Assembly: GCA_963696075.1 (NCBI GenBank)
Contig: CAVOJD010000002.1
Span: forward strand, 62,001 to 126,000
Origin: CAJQQK01 sp963696075
GTDB taxonomy: Bacteria; Pseudomonadota; Alphaproteobacteria; Rhizobiales; Hyphomicrobiaceae
DNA: 64,000 nt
Reading direction: 5' to 3'
Both the position numbers and the translations under genes were made by a program. This document shows positions 18,197 to 26,523 of this stretch, piece after piece (the first letter of the stretch is position 1; every line of letters begins with the position of its first letter). The notes beneath the pieces were generated by a model. It had not been told where the DNA came from. It saw only the letters and a program-made list of their open reading frames with translations, and did no database searches.

Positions 18197-19870
18197 TCAT
18201 CGCCGCGACAACGCCCGGTTCACCGCACACGTCACCGCGATCAGTGACGCCGTCACGATATTGGCGCTGCGCCCGACACCGTAGAGCTTCTGCCCATCGA
18301 CCTCGGTCTCAACGAACGCGATGGCCGTGGCATCCGCCCCGCTGTTGACCGAGTGCTCGGAATAGCTGAACACCTTGACCTCGACGCCCGCATCGCGCCC
18401 GATCGCATCGACATAGGCCGCGATCGGCCCGTTGCCCTTGCCCGTCAGCTCAAGTTCACGCCCATCCTTGCGCACCGTCGCCGTCAGCTCGCGCACTTCC
18501 GAGGCATGTGTCCCCGGACGCGTGACATGCTCGACGAATTGATACGGCGTCGTGGCATTCAGATACTCGTTCTCGAAGGCCTGCCAGATATCCTCCGCCC
18601 GTTGCTCCTCGCCCGTGCCATCGGAAATTTCCTGTACAACGCCCGAGAACTCGACCTGCAGCGCCCGCGGCATCTGGATGCCGTACTCCGTCTCCATGAT
18701 GTAGGAGATGCCGCCCTTGCCCGACTGAGAGTTGATCCGGATGACGGCTTCATAGCTGGCCCCGACATCGGCCGGATCGATCGGCAGATACGGCACATCC
18801 CAGATCGGGCTGTTCGCCGTCTTGAGCGCCTTGAGCCCTTTGTTGATCGCATCCTGGTGGCTGCCCGAAAACGCCGTGAAGACGAGATCGCCGGCGTAGG
18901 GATGGCGCGGATGGACGGGCAGCTGATTGCAGTACTCCGCCGTCGCGCGCAGTTCACGCATGTTGCGCATATCAAGCCCGGCATCGACCCCCTGGCTCAC
19001 CATGTTCATGGCCAGCGTAATGATATCGACATTGCCCGTCCGCTCGCCATTGCCAAACAGCGTGCCCTCGATCCGGTCCGCGCCCGCCATCACGCCAAAC
19101 TCGGCAGCGGCAACCCCCGTCCCCCGGTCGTTGTGCGGGTGCAGCGACAGCACCACGCAGTCGCGCCGCGAGAAATTGCGATGCATCCACTCAATCTGGT
19201 CAGCATAAACATTCGGTGTCGCAACCTCCACCGTTGCCGGCAGGTTGATGATCGTCTTCTTCTCAGGTGTCGGCTGCCACACATCCATTACCGCTTCGCA
19301 GATCTCCAGCGCATACGGCAGCTCCGTCTGCGTGAAGCTCTCCGGCGAATATTGATGGATGATCTCGGTGCCCGGCACCGTGCCAACCAATTCCTTGATC
19401 AGCTCCGCCCCATCGGTCGCGATCTTGGTGATGCCCGCCATGTCGAGATTGAACACGACCCGGCGCTGCGTCGTCGATGTCGAGTTGTAGAGATGCACAA
19501 TCGCGCGCTTGGCGCCATCGATCGACTCGAACGTCCGCCGGATCAGCTCCTCGCGTGACTGCGTGAGCACCTGGATTGCGACATCATCCGGGATCAGGTC
19601 TTCATCGATCAGCTTGCGGCAGAACGCATAATCAGTCTCCGAGGCGGATGGAAAACCAACCTCGATCTCCTTGAAGCCCATGGCGCACAGCGCCTTGAAC
19701 ATCCTGAGCTTGCGCTCCGGCCCCATCGGCTCGATCAGCGCCTGATTACCGTCCCTGAGATCCACCGAACACCAGATCGGCGCCTCGGTGATCACCTTCC
19801 CCGGCCACGTCCGGTCCGGCAGATCGATTGCTGGGAATGCTTGGTATTTTTCGATCGGCATCAAAGCCAT
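18197..19870 (-). CDS. leuA: 2-isopropylmalate synthase
   Basis: 557 residues, the long bacterial LeuA form. The catalytic TIM barrel carries IWCSVDLRDGNQAL (Arg/Asp at the active site) and SLHPHNDRGTGVA (metal-binding HxH), and the C-terminal LeuA dimer domain supplies leucine feedback inhibition (NSGADATAIAFVETEVDG). It condenses acetyl-CoA with 2-oxoisovalerate, the first committed step to leucine. The ATG at 19870 has GGACGAG about 9 nt upstream. A leucine-rich leader peptide and hairpins about 200 nt upstream suggest attenuation control. Confidence 0.96.
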   Translation of the reverse strand: MALMPIEKYQAFPAIDLPDRTWPGKVITEAPIWCSVDLRDGNQALIEPMGPERKLRMFKALCAMGFKEIEVGFPSASETDYAFCRKLIDEDLIPDDVAIQVLTQSREELIRRTFESIDGAKRAIVHLYNSTSTTQRRVVFNLDMAGITKIATDGAELIKELVGTVPGTEIIHQYSPESFTQTELPYALEICEAVMDVWQPTPEKKTIINLPATVEVATPNVYADQIEWMHRNFSRRDCVVLSLHPHNDRGTGVAAAEFGVMAGADRIEGTLFGNGERTGNVDIITLAMNMVSQGVDAGLDMRNMRELRATAEYCNQLPVHPRHPYAGDLVFTAFSGSHQDAINKGLKALKTANSPIWDVPYLPIDPADVGASYEAVIRINSQSGKGGISYIMETEYGIQMPRALQVEFSGVVQEISDGTGEEQRAEDIWQAFENEYLNATTPYQFVEHVTRPGTHASEVRELTATVRKDGRELELTGKGNGPIAAYVDAIGRDAGVEVKVFSYSEHSVNSGADATAIAFVETEVDGQKLYGVGRSANIVTASLIAVTCAVNRALSRR

Positions 19871-20044
19871 TTTTCTCGTCCGCTATTTGAAGTGTTGTCT
19901 GGTTCGACAGCCGAAGTCAGCGCACCTGATCAAATTGGCCTTACATCGCCATTGAAACGGCCACGCAAAGGCATTTACAGATCAATATGGACTGGCAGGT
20001 TTCGCTGGAGGGAACGCTCGTTCGGCTAAATCTCGACTTGAAAT

Positions 20045-20088
20045 GCTGGCAAAAGCCAGCCGCATCCCGGCGCAATCAATACGCCGGG
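20045..20088 (-). promoter_or_regulatory. Hairpins of a candidate leuA attenuator
   Basis: Two stem-loops follow the leader peptide on the minus-strand transcript. CCCGGCG/CGCCGGG (20066-20072 with 20082-20088) contains the leader stop codon in its loop, and GCTGGC-TTTT-GCCAGC lies at 20045-20060. Such tandem stems just after an amino-acid-rich leader are the layout of ribosome-mediated attenuators. The second stem is followed by ATTTC rather than a clear T-run, so the terminator itself is not certain. Confidence 0.45.
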
Positions 20089-20135
20089 CTTGTAAGTCGA
20101 AGGCCCAGAAGCCGAAAATGAGAGACGTTCATCAT
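20076..20135 (-). CDS. Leucine-rich leader peptide upstream of leuA
   Basis: A 19-codon reading frame, MMNVSHFRLLGLRLTSPAY, with four Leu codons within six (LLGLRL), ending in the loop of a strong hairpin. Leucine-rich leader peptides controlling leucine genes by attenuation are an established mechanism in proteobacteria. Ribosome stalling at the Leu codons would change which hairpin forms. The start lacks a convincing Shine-Dalgarno sequence, and either of two adjacent ATGs could be used. Assigned from composition and position only. Confidence 0.5.
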   Translation of the reverse strand: MMNVSHFRLLGLRLTSPAY

Positions 20136-20245
20136 TACGTTGTCGTACTGGCCACGCCAGATCCCACAAACTCCAAACACAGAACCAATAGCGCATCGCC
20201 ACGCGCAAGGAAAGCGTCAAATCCAGCCAGATCCCGGCCCCGCCG

Positions 20246-21154
20246 TCAAACCGTCAGCACACCCTCACTGACCCGCACCGCATACCCCCCGATCCGCACC
20301 CCGTCGAGCCGCCCCTGCTCGACGTTGATGATGACGTCGATTTCACTCGGCCGCCCCATCTCATAACCCTGCTCGACCCGCCGCCGATGTGTCCCCTCCG
20401 GCAGCGTGTCGAAATGATAGACCACACCTGCAAAAGCAGCCGCCGCACTCCCCGTTGCGGGATCTTCCGCAACACCATGCAGCGGCGCGAACATCCGCGC
20501 CCGATAGTGCGCGCCCCGGTGCTCCGGCTCCGCACAATAGACGAATGCCCCGATGTCGCTCGCCAACTGGTCATGCCAGTGAACCTGGCTCGGACGCGCC
20601 TTCGCCAGGATCGCCCGCGAGCCGACCGGCACGAACAAAAACCGGTTCCCGCCATCGAACACCGACGGGCGATGGTTTGAAAAGCCGATCTCGCCGGGGA
20701 TCAGCCCGACCGCGACGGCAATCGCCTCCTTGGACGGAATGTTCTCGATCCGCTCCGGCACCTTCGGTCCATCGAACTCGGCATAGGACACACCTCCCTC
20801 CGCCGCCGTCTTGACGCCGACCCGTACGATCCCGATGCCCATCTCCAGCGTCACCAGCGCGTCCTGCCCGCCACCGGCCGATCGCATCCGCTCCTCCGAC
20901 AGCAACACCGCCGTCCCCACCGTCGGATGACCGGCAAACTGCATTTCCGATTTCGGCGTGAAGATCCGCACGCGAGCCGAATGCGCGTCCCGCTGAGGCT
21001 TCAACAGGAACACCGTCTCGGACAGATTGAACTCGGCTGCGATCTTCTGCATCTGCGCGGTGTCGAGCCCATCCGCCTCGTGCACCACCGCAAGCGGATT
21101 GCCGCCAAAGCGGTTCTGCGTGAACACATCCAGAGTGTGAAAGCGCAATTCCAT
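20246..21154 (-). CDS. PhzF-family isomerase-like protein
   Basis: 302 residues with two DapF-like lobes. Signatures are FHTLDVFTQNRFGGNPLAVV with the family GGNPLAV motif, a following FNLSETVFL containing the catalytic Glu position, the RIFTPKSEMQFAGHPTVG stretch, and EDPATGSAAAAF. PhzF proper isomerises a phenazine precursor, but most bacterial homologues have unknown substrates and no phenazine genes are nearby. Start chosen at the ATG at 21154 (MELRFHTLD) because family members begin there. The NUDIX gene lies just upstream on the same strand. Confidence 0.87.
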   Translation of the reverse strand: MELRFHTLDVFTQNRFGGNPLAVVHEADGLDTAQMQKIAAEFNLSETVFLLKPQRDAHSARVRIFTPKSEMQFAGHPTVGTAVLLSEERMRSAGGGQDALVTLEMGIGIVRVGVKTAAEGGVSYAEFDGPKVPERIENIPSKEAIAVAVGLIPGEIGFSNHRPSVFDGGNRFLFVPVGSRAILAKARPSQVHWHDQLASDIGAFVYCAEPEHRGAHYRARMFAPLHGVAEDPATGSAAAAFAGVVYHFDTLPEGTHRRRVEQGYEMGRPSEIDVIINVEQGRLDGVRIGGYAVRVSEGVLTV

Positions 21155-21247
21155 GGCCGCGTGATCCTCGAAGGCTAGGCAAATAACGGGTCGGAAAGTC
21201 GAATTGGCGGGACTTGGCGAACTGCCAGCATGTCCCGGACGCGCCAC

Positions 21248-21943
21248 CTAATCCAATAGATGCGCCGCAATCAAGCGCGTTGGCGTCGTGAGCTTCACCG
21301 TGGCCATGTCCTCCCGGCGGCGCAAAATCATCGGATCGAGGAGTTCGGGCGCAGCGTCTGCGTCGATAAAGGCCTGAACGCGCTGAAGCAGCTCTTCGCT
21401 ATCCACGTCCACATCGAACACGCTCGCGAGCGCCAAGTAAGGCGCATCGCGCGCCAGCAAAAACCCGGGCCGGCGGCGCGCAATCTTGGCTGTGAGCCCT
21501 GTTTCTTCCGCCAATTCCCTGACCGCCGCCCCAGCCGGGTCAATCAGCTCGTCTCCTCCAAGATCACGCTTATCAATCAGCCCGCCGGGTGACACGTAAT
21601 GCCCCTCATTGAGCGTCCCATCCACCGCTCGCGCGACCAGCATGCCCCCATCATTGGCAAAGACGGCCGTCGTCGCGAACGCTTCATCATAGGCCCCATC
21701 GCGAAAGCCTGCCCCCCGCCAGTAGAGGTAGGCAGCAAATTTCGTCTGAACCAGCGAGGCCTCGAGCACGCCGGCCTCGATCGCCCAGTCCTCGACGATG
21801 AACACATCCCCGTTGAAGAGTTTCGCGTTGGCCGCCCGCGCCATCTCCCAATGGGCCGCGATCGCCGCCCGATTGTCTGTCTCGTAATCCCATCGCCCAA
21901 CCCGCAACCGCAGCCGGCATCCCTCCAGCTCGACAACACTCAC
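21248..21943 (-). CDS. NUDIX hydrolase domain protein
   Basis: 231 residues from a GTG at 21943 with a strong GGAGAGG box. An ATG at 22042 would add an unconserved Gly/Arg-rich leader. An N-terminal domain (WEMARAANAKLFNGDVFIVEDW) precedes the NUDIX fold. The NUDIX box is visible as GGDELIDPAGAAVRELAEETGL, with the REL..EET metal-binding core intact but about two extra residues between the first Glu and the Arg. Probably hydrolyses a nucleoside diphosphate derivative; the substrate is unknown. It precedes the PhzF gene by 93 bp, so co-transcription is likely. Confidence 0.8.
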   Translation of the reverse strand: MSVVELEGCRLRLRVGRWDYETDNRAAIAAHWEMARAANAKLFNGDVFIVEDWAIEAGVLEASLVQTKFAAYLYWRGAGFRDGAYDEAFATTAVFANDGGMLVARAVDGTLNEGHYVSPGGLIDKRDLGGDELIDPAGAAVRELAEETGLTAKIARRRPGFLLARDAPYLALASVFDVDVDSEELLQRVQAFIDADAAPELLDPMILRRREDMATVKLTTPTRLIAAHLLD

Positions 21944-22239
21944 GTCCTCTCCCCCCGGGTTTGAAAAGCGGCCACCGTGCGGCGCGATTGCCCGTCGTCT
22001 GCCGACTTCACTTGCCTCTGGATCAAGATGCAAATCCCGCAATTATGGCGCTTTAGGCATGGTTTGCCCGACTTGGAGCATAAGAAAAAATCAATAACCA
22101 ACTGCTTCTGTTACAAAAAATATCAAAAAACGTGATCACAATCATGACGCCATCCCGACGCGATTGCCACATCAGCAACAAATTTGAATGGCCATATCGT
22201 TTTCGTCGAACGGCGTTGCCCTGATGCACAAGCGCTCAC

Positions 22240-22580
22240 CGCATTGAGCGCGACATGGAGACGAGGGCAAGAGGAGAGACCGCCGTTCTGCGTGTCCTTG
22301 GGGGGACAAGCGTAACAGTCAGTTTCGGCAACGTCGCATGTATTTGCGCCGATTGCTGCGTATTGGGTCGGGGCAGCAGTGTTCCGGTCCAAGCCGGGCG
22401 ATGGGGGTTCCCCGCTTCCTCATCGTCCGGCTCGTATTGCCGGCGACGCACCTGGGACACCCCACGTCCCGTGTGAGTTCGGCTACAGAACTACCGGATG
22501 GTCCGCTCTGCCACACCGCCACACACCTCCCTCCCCAATGTGGTAGGGCGGACCTCCGGTAGGCAACTTCTTTTCAGACA
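22240..22580 (+). ncRNA. Unidentified structured RNA candidate
   Basis: This stretch lies in a 709-base gap without convincing genes (21944-22652). It holds nested stems: CCGGGCGATG with CATCGTCCGG enclosing GGGGTTCCCC (about 22397-22436); CCGGC-TCGTATT-GCCGG; GGGAC-N7-GTCCC; and a long imperfect stem pairing ACCGGATGGTCCGC with GCGGACCTCCGGT through TGCCACA/TGTGGTAG. The last is followed on the + strand by CTTCTTTT, like a terminator. I could not match it to tmRNA, RNase P RNA or SRP RNA motifs; 6S-like RNA remains possible. The strand is uncertain. The left part of the gap (22078-22150) is AT-rich. Confidence 0.35.
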
Positions 22581-22652
22581 ATCGAGTTGACTGCGCCACT
22601 CACCGTGGCGCGAAAGCCATGCCGGCTTTCGCATCCCTATGGTCGTATTGGC

Positions 22653-23075
22653 TCAGCCACTGAAGGCGATCGCAGCCGACGCAATCGCGCCCACCGCTGC
22701 CACCGCGATCAGATGAACATACTGCCGCATGCGCTGCACCGGCGGCGGTTGCCCCGCCGCGATCGCGTCGGCCGCGGTCTTGCGCGCCGTGATCGCGAGC
22801 CCGGTGAGCACCACGACAAACACCATCTTGATCCAGAACCAGATCGACACCGCCGTCCCGAGCCAGACCAGCAGGAAGAGCGCCACCCCGCTGAGCCAGA
22901 GCACGACGATCGCGAGCAGCCCGACCGCGCTGAACTGGCGCTGCAACGGCCGGAACGCCGCCCGCTCCCCCTCTTCGAGCAGGCCCGCATAGCGAAAGAT
23001 CAGAAGGTTCGCCGTCGTCATCCCCAACGCCACCGCAAGCGCGAGAAAATGGACGATTTTCAAGGCAACAATCAT
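22653..23075 (-). CDS. Four-helix integral membrane protein, unknown function
   Basis: 140 residues with about four hydrophobic helices: IVHFLALAVALGMTTANLLI, FSAVGLLAIVVLWLSGVAL, IWFWIKMVFVVVLTGLAIT and a C-terminal LIAVAAVGAIASAAIAF. His residues in the first and last helices are reminiscent of small heme-binding or CopD-like membrane proteins, but there is no decisive motif. It lies downstream of the ilvC terminator and is transcribed separately in the same direction. Confidence 0.65.
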   Translation of the reverse strand: MIVALKIVHFLALAVALGMTTANLLIFRYAGLLEEGERAAFRPLQRQFSAVGLLAIVVLWLSGVALFLLVWLGTAVSIWFWIKMVFVVVLTGLAITARKTAADAIAAGQPPPVQRMRQYVHLIAVAAVGAIASAAIAFSG

Positions 23076-23117
23076 CGATCAGCTCTCCAACCACCGAGCT
23101 ACAGCCCGCGTTCAATA

Positions 23118-23145
23118 TAAAAAAAGGCCGGCGACACCGCCGGCC
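23118..23145 (-). terminator. Rho-independent terminator downstream of ilvC
   Basis: A perfect 8-bp stem, GGCCGGCG at 23126-23133 with CGCCGGCC at 23138-23145 and a 4-nt loop. On the minus-strand transcript it is followed directly by eight U. Classical intrinsic terminator. It stands about 240 bp past the ilvC stop, beyond the second copy of the dispersed repeat. Confidence 0.88.
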
Positions 23146-23290
23146 CAGTCTACAGTCTCTATCCTGACATCGCCTTTGACGGCAACGCCATCGGGCCGCA
23201 ACCACAACCCGGGCCCCTGGCCCGCGCAGATGCCCGGTGATCGCAGATCACCTAAAAACCACCTTCCGCGAAACCAATCCCGCCGCAACA

Positions 23291-23388
23291 CTGTCCGGAA
23301 GCGAACGCGACCCGGCGCATTGCGCCGCCCCCGCGGAGGTGCCCGGCGATCTTTGATCGCCGGAACAGCACCGTGAGCGAAAAAACTA
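23291..23388. repeat. Dispersed intergenic repeat, copy 2
   Basis: Same blocks in the same order as the copy at 12222-12308, including CGCGACCCGGCGC, GCGCCGCCCCCGCGGAGG and CCGTGAGCGAAA. The central hairpin is different, here CCGGCGATC-TTT-GATCGCCGG. As in copy 1, the right end abuts a minus-strand gene and supplies its TAG stop (ilvC). A related smaller hairpin, GGTGATC-GCA-GATCACC, lies just to the left, near 23236-23252. Confidence 0.7.
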
Positions 23389-24405
23389 ATTCCGCTCTTT
23401 GTCGACCAGCGCACCTTCGCTGATCCACGGCATCATGCCGCGCAGCTTGGCGCCAACTTCTTCGATGTTGTGGGCATCGTTCATCCGGCGCGTCGCCTTG
23501 AACTTCGGCTGGCCCGCCTTGCACTCGCGGATCCACTCGGACGTGAACTGCCCGCTCTGGATGTCTTTCAACACCCGGCGCATTTCCGCGCGTGTTTCAT
23601 CCGTGATGATGCGCGGGCCTGACACATATTCACCGAACTCGGCCGTGTTCGAGATCGAGTAGTTCATGTTCGCAATGCCGCCCTCGTAGATGAGGTCGAC
23701 GATCAGCTTCACTTCGTGCAGGCACTCGAAGTAGGCCATTTCCGGCGCATAACCGGCTTCCACCAGCGTCTCATAGCCGGCGCGGATCAGTTCGACGAGA
23801 CCACCGCACAGGACGACCTGCTCACCAAAGAGGTCGGTTTCGCATTCTTCCTTGAAGGTCGTCTCGATCACGCCCGAGCGTCCACCGCCGATCGCACAGG
23901 CATAGGACAGCGCCAGGTCATGCGCATTGCCCGAGCCATCCTTGTCGATCGCGATCAGACAGGGCACCCCACCGCCGCGCTGATATTCCGAGCGCACCGT
24001 ATGACCGGGGCCTTTCGGCGCGATCATGACGACGTCGATCGTATCCTTCGGCTCGATCAGGTTGAAGTGGACGTTAAGGCCGTGCGCAAACGCGATCGCG
24101 GCGCCGTCCTTGATGTTCGCTTCGATGTGGTCCTTCCAGATGTCGGCCTGCAGTTCATCCGGCGCACACATCATGATCAGGTCGGCGGTCTTGGTCGCAT
24201 CCGCCACGTTCTTCACCGGCAGATCATCGGCTTCCGCCTTGCGCGCCGTCGCGGACCCTTCCCGCAGCGCCACGGTAATGTTCTTGCAGCCCGAATCCTT
24301 CAGATTGAGAGCGTGCGCGCGCCCCTGGCTGCCATAGCCGACGATGACGACGTTCTTGTCCTTGATGAGGTTTATGTCGGCATCACGATCGTAATAGACA
24401 CGCAT
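23386..24405 (-). CDS. ilvC: Ketol-acid reductoisomerase
   Basis: 339 residues, class I KARI length. The N-terminal Rossmann domain starts MRVYYDRDADINLIKDKNV and has GYGSQGRAHALNLKDSG for NADPH. The knotted C-terminal domain contains TDLFGEQVVLCGG, with the Mg-binding Asp and Glu, and EMAYFECLHEVKLI. It converts acetolactate or acetohydroxybutyrate to the dihydroxy acids for valine, leucine and isoleucine synthesis. ATG at 24405 fits the family N-terminus. It ends within a dispersed repeat and then a terminator. Confidence 0.96.
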   Translation of the reverse strand: MRVYYDRDADINLIKDKNVVIVGYGSQGRAHALNLKDSGCKNITVALREGSATARKAEADDLPVKNVADATKTADLIMMCAPDELQADIWKDHIEANIKDGAAIAFAHGLNVHFNLIEPKDTIDVVMIAPKGPGHTVRSEYQRGGGVPCLIAIDKDGSGNAHDLALSYACAIGGGRSGVIETTFKEECETDLFGEQVVLCGGLVELIRAGYETLVEAGYAPEMAYFECLHEVKLIVDLIYEGGIANMNYSISNTAEFGEYVSGPRIITDETRAEMRRVLKDIQSGQFTSEWIRECKAGQPKFKATRRMNDAHNIEEVGAKLRGMMPWISEGALVDKERN

Positions 24406-24610
24406 CGGCGTTTCCTTCTCTGAAATCTTCGTTTCGATTGGCTGGCTCCTGCGATCCGGATGCGTTGCGCGCGTCGCAAGCAGCCCCAAATTGCAGATTG
24501 GCTCCGAGGGTTAGCCAATGAACGCCTCGGTTGCCAAGGGAAAAGTGCCTAATGCGGCATAAGCGGCCCTGATCAAGGCCTCTTGATCTGATCGGAGATG
24601 GCGATCCGGC

Positions 24611-25249
24611 TCACCGTTCACCGACAAAGACAGTTGTCCCCTGCCCCGCCACAAGGTCACTCGCGATCGGCCACAGCGACGCCAGCAGCAGCAGCGCCAG
24701 CACCACATTGATCACGCGAACCCAGACCGGGTTGGCAACCAGGCGCCTGAGCCCCGTTCCCCCAATCGCCCACGTCGACGATGAACACAGCCCCGCCACC
24801 AGAAACACTCCCGTCACGACGACAAGGCTCGTCCAGAACTGCCCCGCCACCAGATAGGTCGCGCTGATCCCGACCGCCATGATCCAGGCCTTGGGGTTGA
24901 CCCACTGGAAGGCGGCCGCTTCAAAAAACGTGAACGGCCGTCCCGCCCCGCCGCCCGCGTTCACCTCGCCTGCCATCGCGATGCGCCAGGCAAGCCAGAT
25001 CAGATAAACGATGCTCACGACTTTCAGCGTCGTGTAGAGCGCAGGAAATGCCTTGAACAGGCCCGCGATCCCAAGCCCCACCGCAAACACCATCACCGCA
25101 AAGCCGATCGACACCCCCAACAGGTGTGGGACCGTGCGCCGGATGCCGAAGTTGAGGCCCGAGGCCATCAGCATCGTGTTGTTGGGGCCAGGCGTGAAGC
25201 AGGTCACGAAACAGAACGTCGCAACCGCGACCAACCACTCGAGTGTCAT
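24611..25249 (-). CDS. LysE-family amino-acid/metabolite exporter
   Basis: 212 residues and about six membrane helices. The family N-terminal signature is FTPGPNNTMLMASGLNFG, and FQWVNPKAWIMAVG marks the middle loop. RhtB/LysE proteins export amino acids or related metabolites by proton antiport. It lies 37 bp downstream of an enolase-superfamily gene, which itself follows an RraA-like aldolase, so the exporter may handle an intermediate of that pathway. This is inference from context. Confidence 0.87.
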   Translation of the reverse strand: MTLEWLVAVATFCFVTCFTPGPNNTMLMASGLNFGIRRTVPHLLGVSIGFAVMVFAVGLGIAGLFKAFPALYTTLKVVSIVYLIWLAWRIAMAGEVNAGGGAGRPFTFFEAAAFQWVNPKAWIMAVGISATYLVAGQFWTSLVVVTGVFLVAGLCSSSTWAIGGTGLRRLVANPVWVRVINVVLALLLLASLWPIASDLVAGQGTTVFVGER

Positions 25250-25286
25250 TGTCTCAACTGGCCCACCATTGGCCCACCATTGCCGC

Positions 25287-26492
25287 TCAGAGATCCGCCG
25301 CCGTCGTCCGCCGGATCACAACATCATCCCGCAGCTTTACATCCGGGTTGAGCGCCATGCCAAGCCCGCCCCCGTCAGGCACCGTGATCCGGCCCTTTTC
25401 GATCGGCGGCAGCGCCGTGACGAAATCCCCATACCAGCCGTAGTAGAACGCGCGGACAATCTCCTGCACCCAGCAATTGCGCGCATTGAGCGCCAGATGC
25501 GTCGAGGCGGTGAGCGCCACCGGCCCGGTGCAGTCATGGAAGGCGACCGGCACGTGATAGCTCTCGCACAGGGTCGCAATTTTGCGCGCCTCCGAGATCC
25601 CCCCGCACCACGTCACGTCCATGATGATCATCGAGAGCGCTTCGAGTTCGGCAAGCCCGCGAAAATCGGCCCGCCCGCCCCGCGTCTCCCCGACCGCGAT
25701 CGGGCACGACGTCGCCCGCGCCACCTCGCCGATCGAATTGAGGTGGTCCATGAAGACCGGGTCTTCGACCCACATCGGGCGGATATCCTCGAGCGCTTGC
25801 GCGATCTTCACCGCCATCGGCCGCGACCACAGCGAATGGAGTTCCGCCGCGATCTCCATCTTGTCGCCGACGGCCGCCCGGATCTTCTCAAACGGCTCAA
25901 GCCCGCGCTTGAGATCATCGACGCCGATCCACATGCCGTTGGAGGCTTCCGCCGCATAATCGAACGGCCAGATTTTCATGGCCGTAATATCCATCTCAAG
26001 CAGCGACTGCGCGAGATCATCGGCCCGGTTCAGGAACGCATCGAGGTCTTCATACTCGCCCCGCCGCGCATCGAGCCCGAAGTTATCCGTGCCCTGCGTC
26101 GCCTTGGTCTGGACGTAGGAAAACCCCGCGCACGTATTGTAGACGCGAATGTCTTCACGGACGCGCCCCCCCAGCAGGTCCGCGATAGCAAGACCCGTCG
26201 ACTGCCCCAGAATATCCCAGAGCGCGATATCAACGGCGGAACGTCCCCGCATCTCAGCGCTCACCCCGACAAACCCGACATACCCCGTCAGGTCCGCCTG
26301 CGCGCGCTCGATGTTGCGCGGATCAGCGCCGATCAATTTCGGCGCAATCGTCTCGTGGATATGAGCTTCCGCGGCGCCCGGCCCATAAAAGCTCTCGCCG
26401 AGACCGACGATACCTTCATCGGTCACAACCTCGACCCAGAGGATATTCGGAAACGCGCCAACCCGGACGGTTTCAAGTGCCGTCACTTTCAT
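25287..26492 (-). CDS. Mandelate racemase/muconate lactonizing enzyme-family protein
   Basis: 401 residues of the enolase superfamily: an N-terminal capping domain (MKVTALETVRVG) and a beta/alpha barrel. Barrel ligands are visible as MKIWPF (Lys), AAELHSLW (Glu), WVEDPV (Glu) and VGETRGG (Glu), with DVTWCGGI and FHDCTGPV near the C-terminal side. Such enzymes abstract a proton alpha to a carboxylate, acting as sugar acid dehydratases, racemases or cycloisomerases. The neighbouring RraA-like aldolase suggests sugar-acid or hydroxy-acid catabolism. Exact substrate unknown. ATG at 26492. Confidence 0.87.
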   Translation of the reverse strand: MKVTALETVRVGAFPNILWVEVVTDEGIVGLGESFYGPGAAEAHIHETIAPKLIGADPRNIERAQADLTGYVGFVGVSAEMRGRSAVDIALWDILGQSTGLAIADLLGGRVREDIRVYNTCAGFSYVQTKATQGTDNFGLDARRGEYEDLDAFLNRADDLAQSLLEMDITAMKIWPFDYAAEASNGMWIGVDDLKRGLEPFEKIRAAVGDKMEIAAELHSLWSRPMAVKIAQALEDIRPMWVEDPVFMDHLNSIGEVARATSCPIAVGETRGGRADFRGLAELEALSMIIMDVTWCGGISEARKIATLCESYHVPVAFHDCTGPVALTASTHLALNARNCWVQEIVRAFYYGWYGDFVTALPPIEKGRITVPDGGGLGMALNPDVKLRDDVVIRRTTAADL

Positions 26493-26523
26493 GGGCCTTC
26501 CCCCTCTGGTCTCCGCCCGCCCG

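Noticed and set aside
20026..20220. A 64-codon Trp-rich frame upstream of leuA, resembling a tryptophan leader peptide
   Set aside because: It spans the hairpins and is not followed by a trp gene; the shorter Leu-rich frame inside the same region fits leuA better.
20246..21154. Phenazine biosynthesis
   Set aside because: PhzF homologues are widespread without phenazines and no other phz gene is nearby.
22240..22580. tmRNA, RNase P RNA or SRP RNA
   Set aside because: None of the conserved motifs (tag reading frame and T-arm, GAGGAAAGTCCG, GGAAGCAGCC) is present on either strand.
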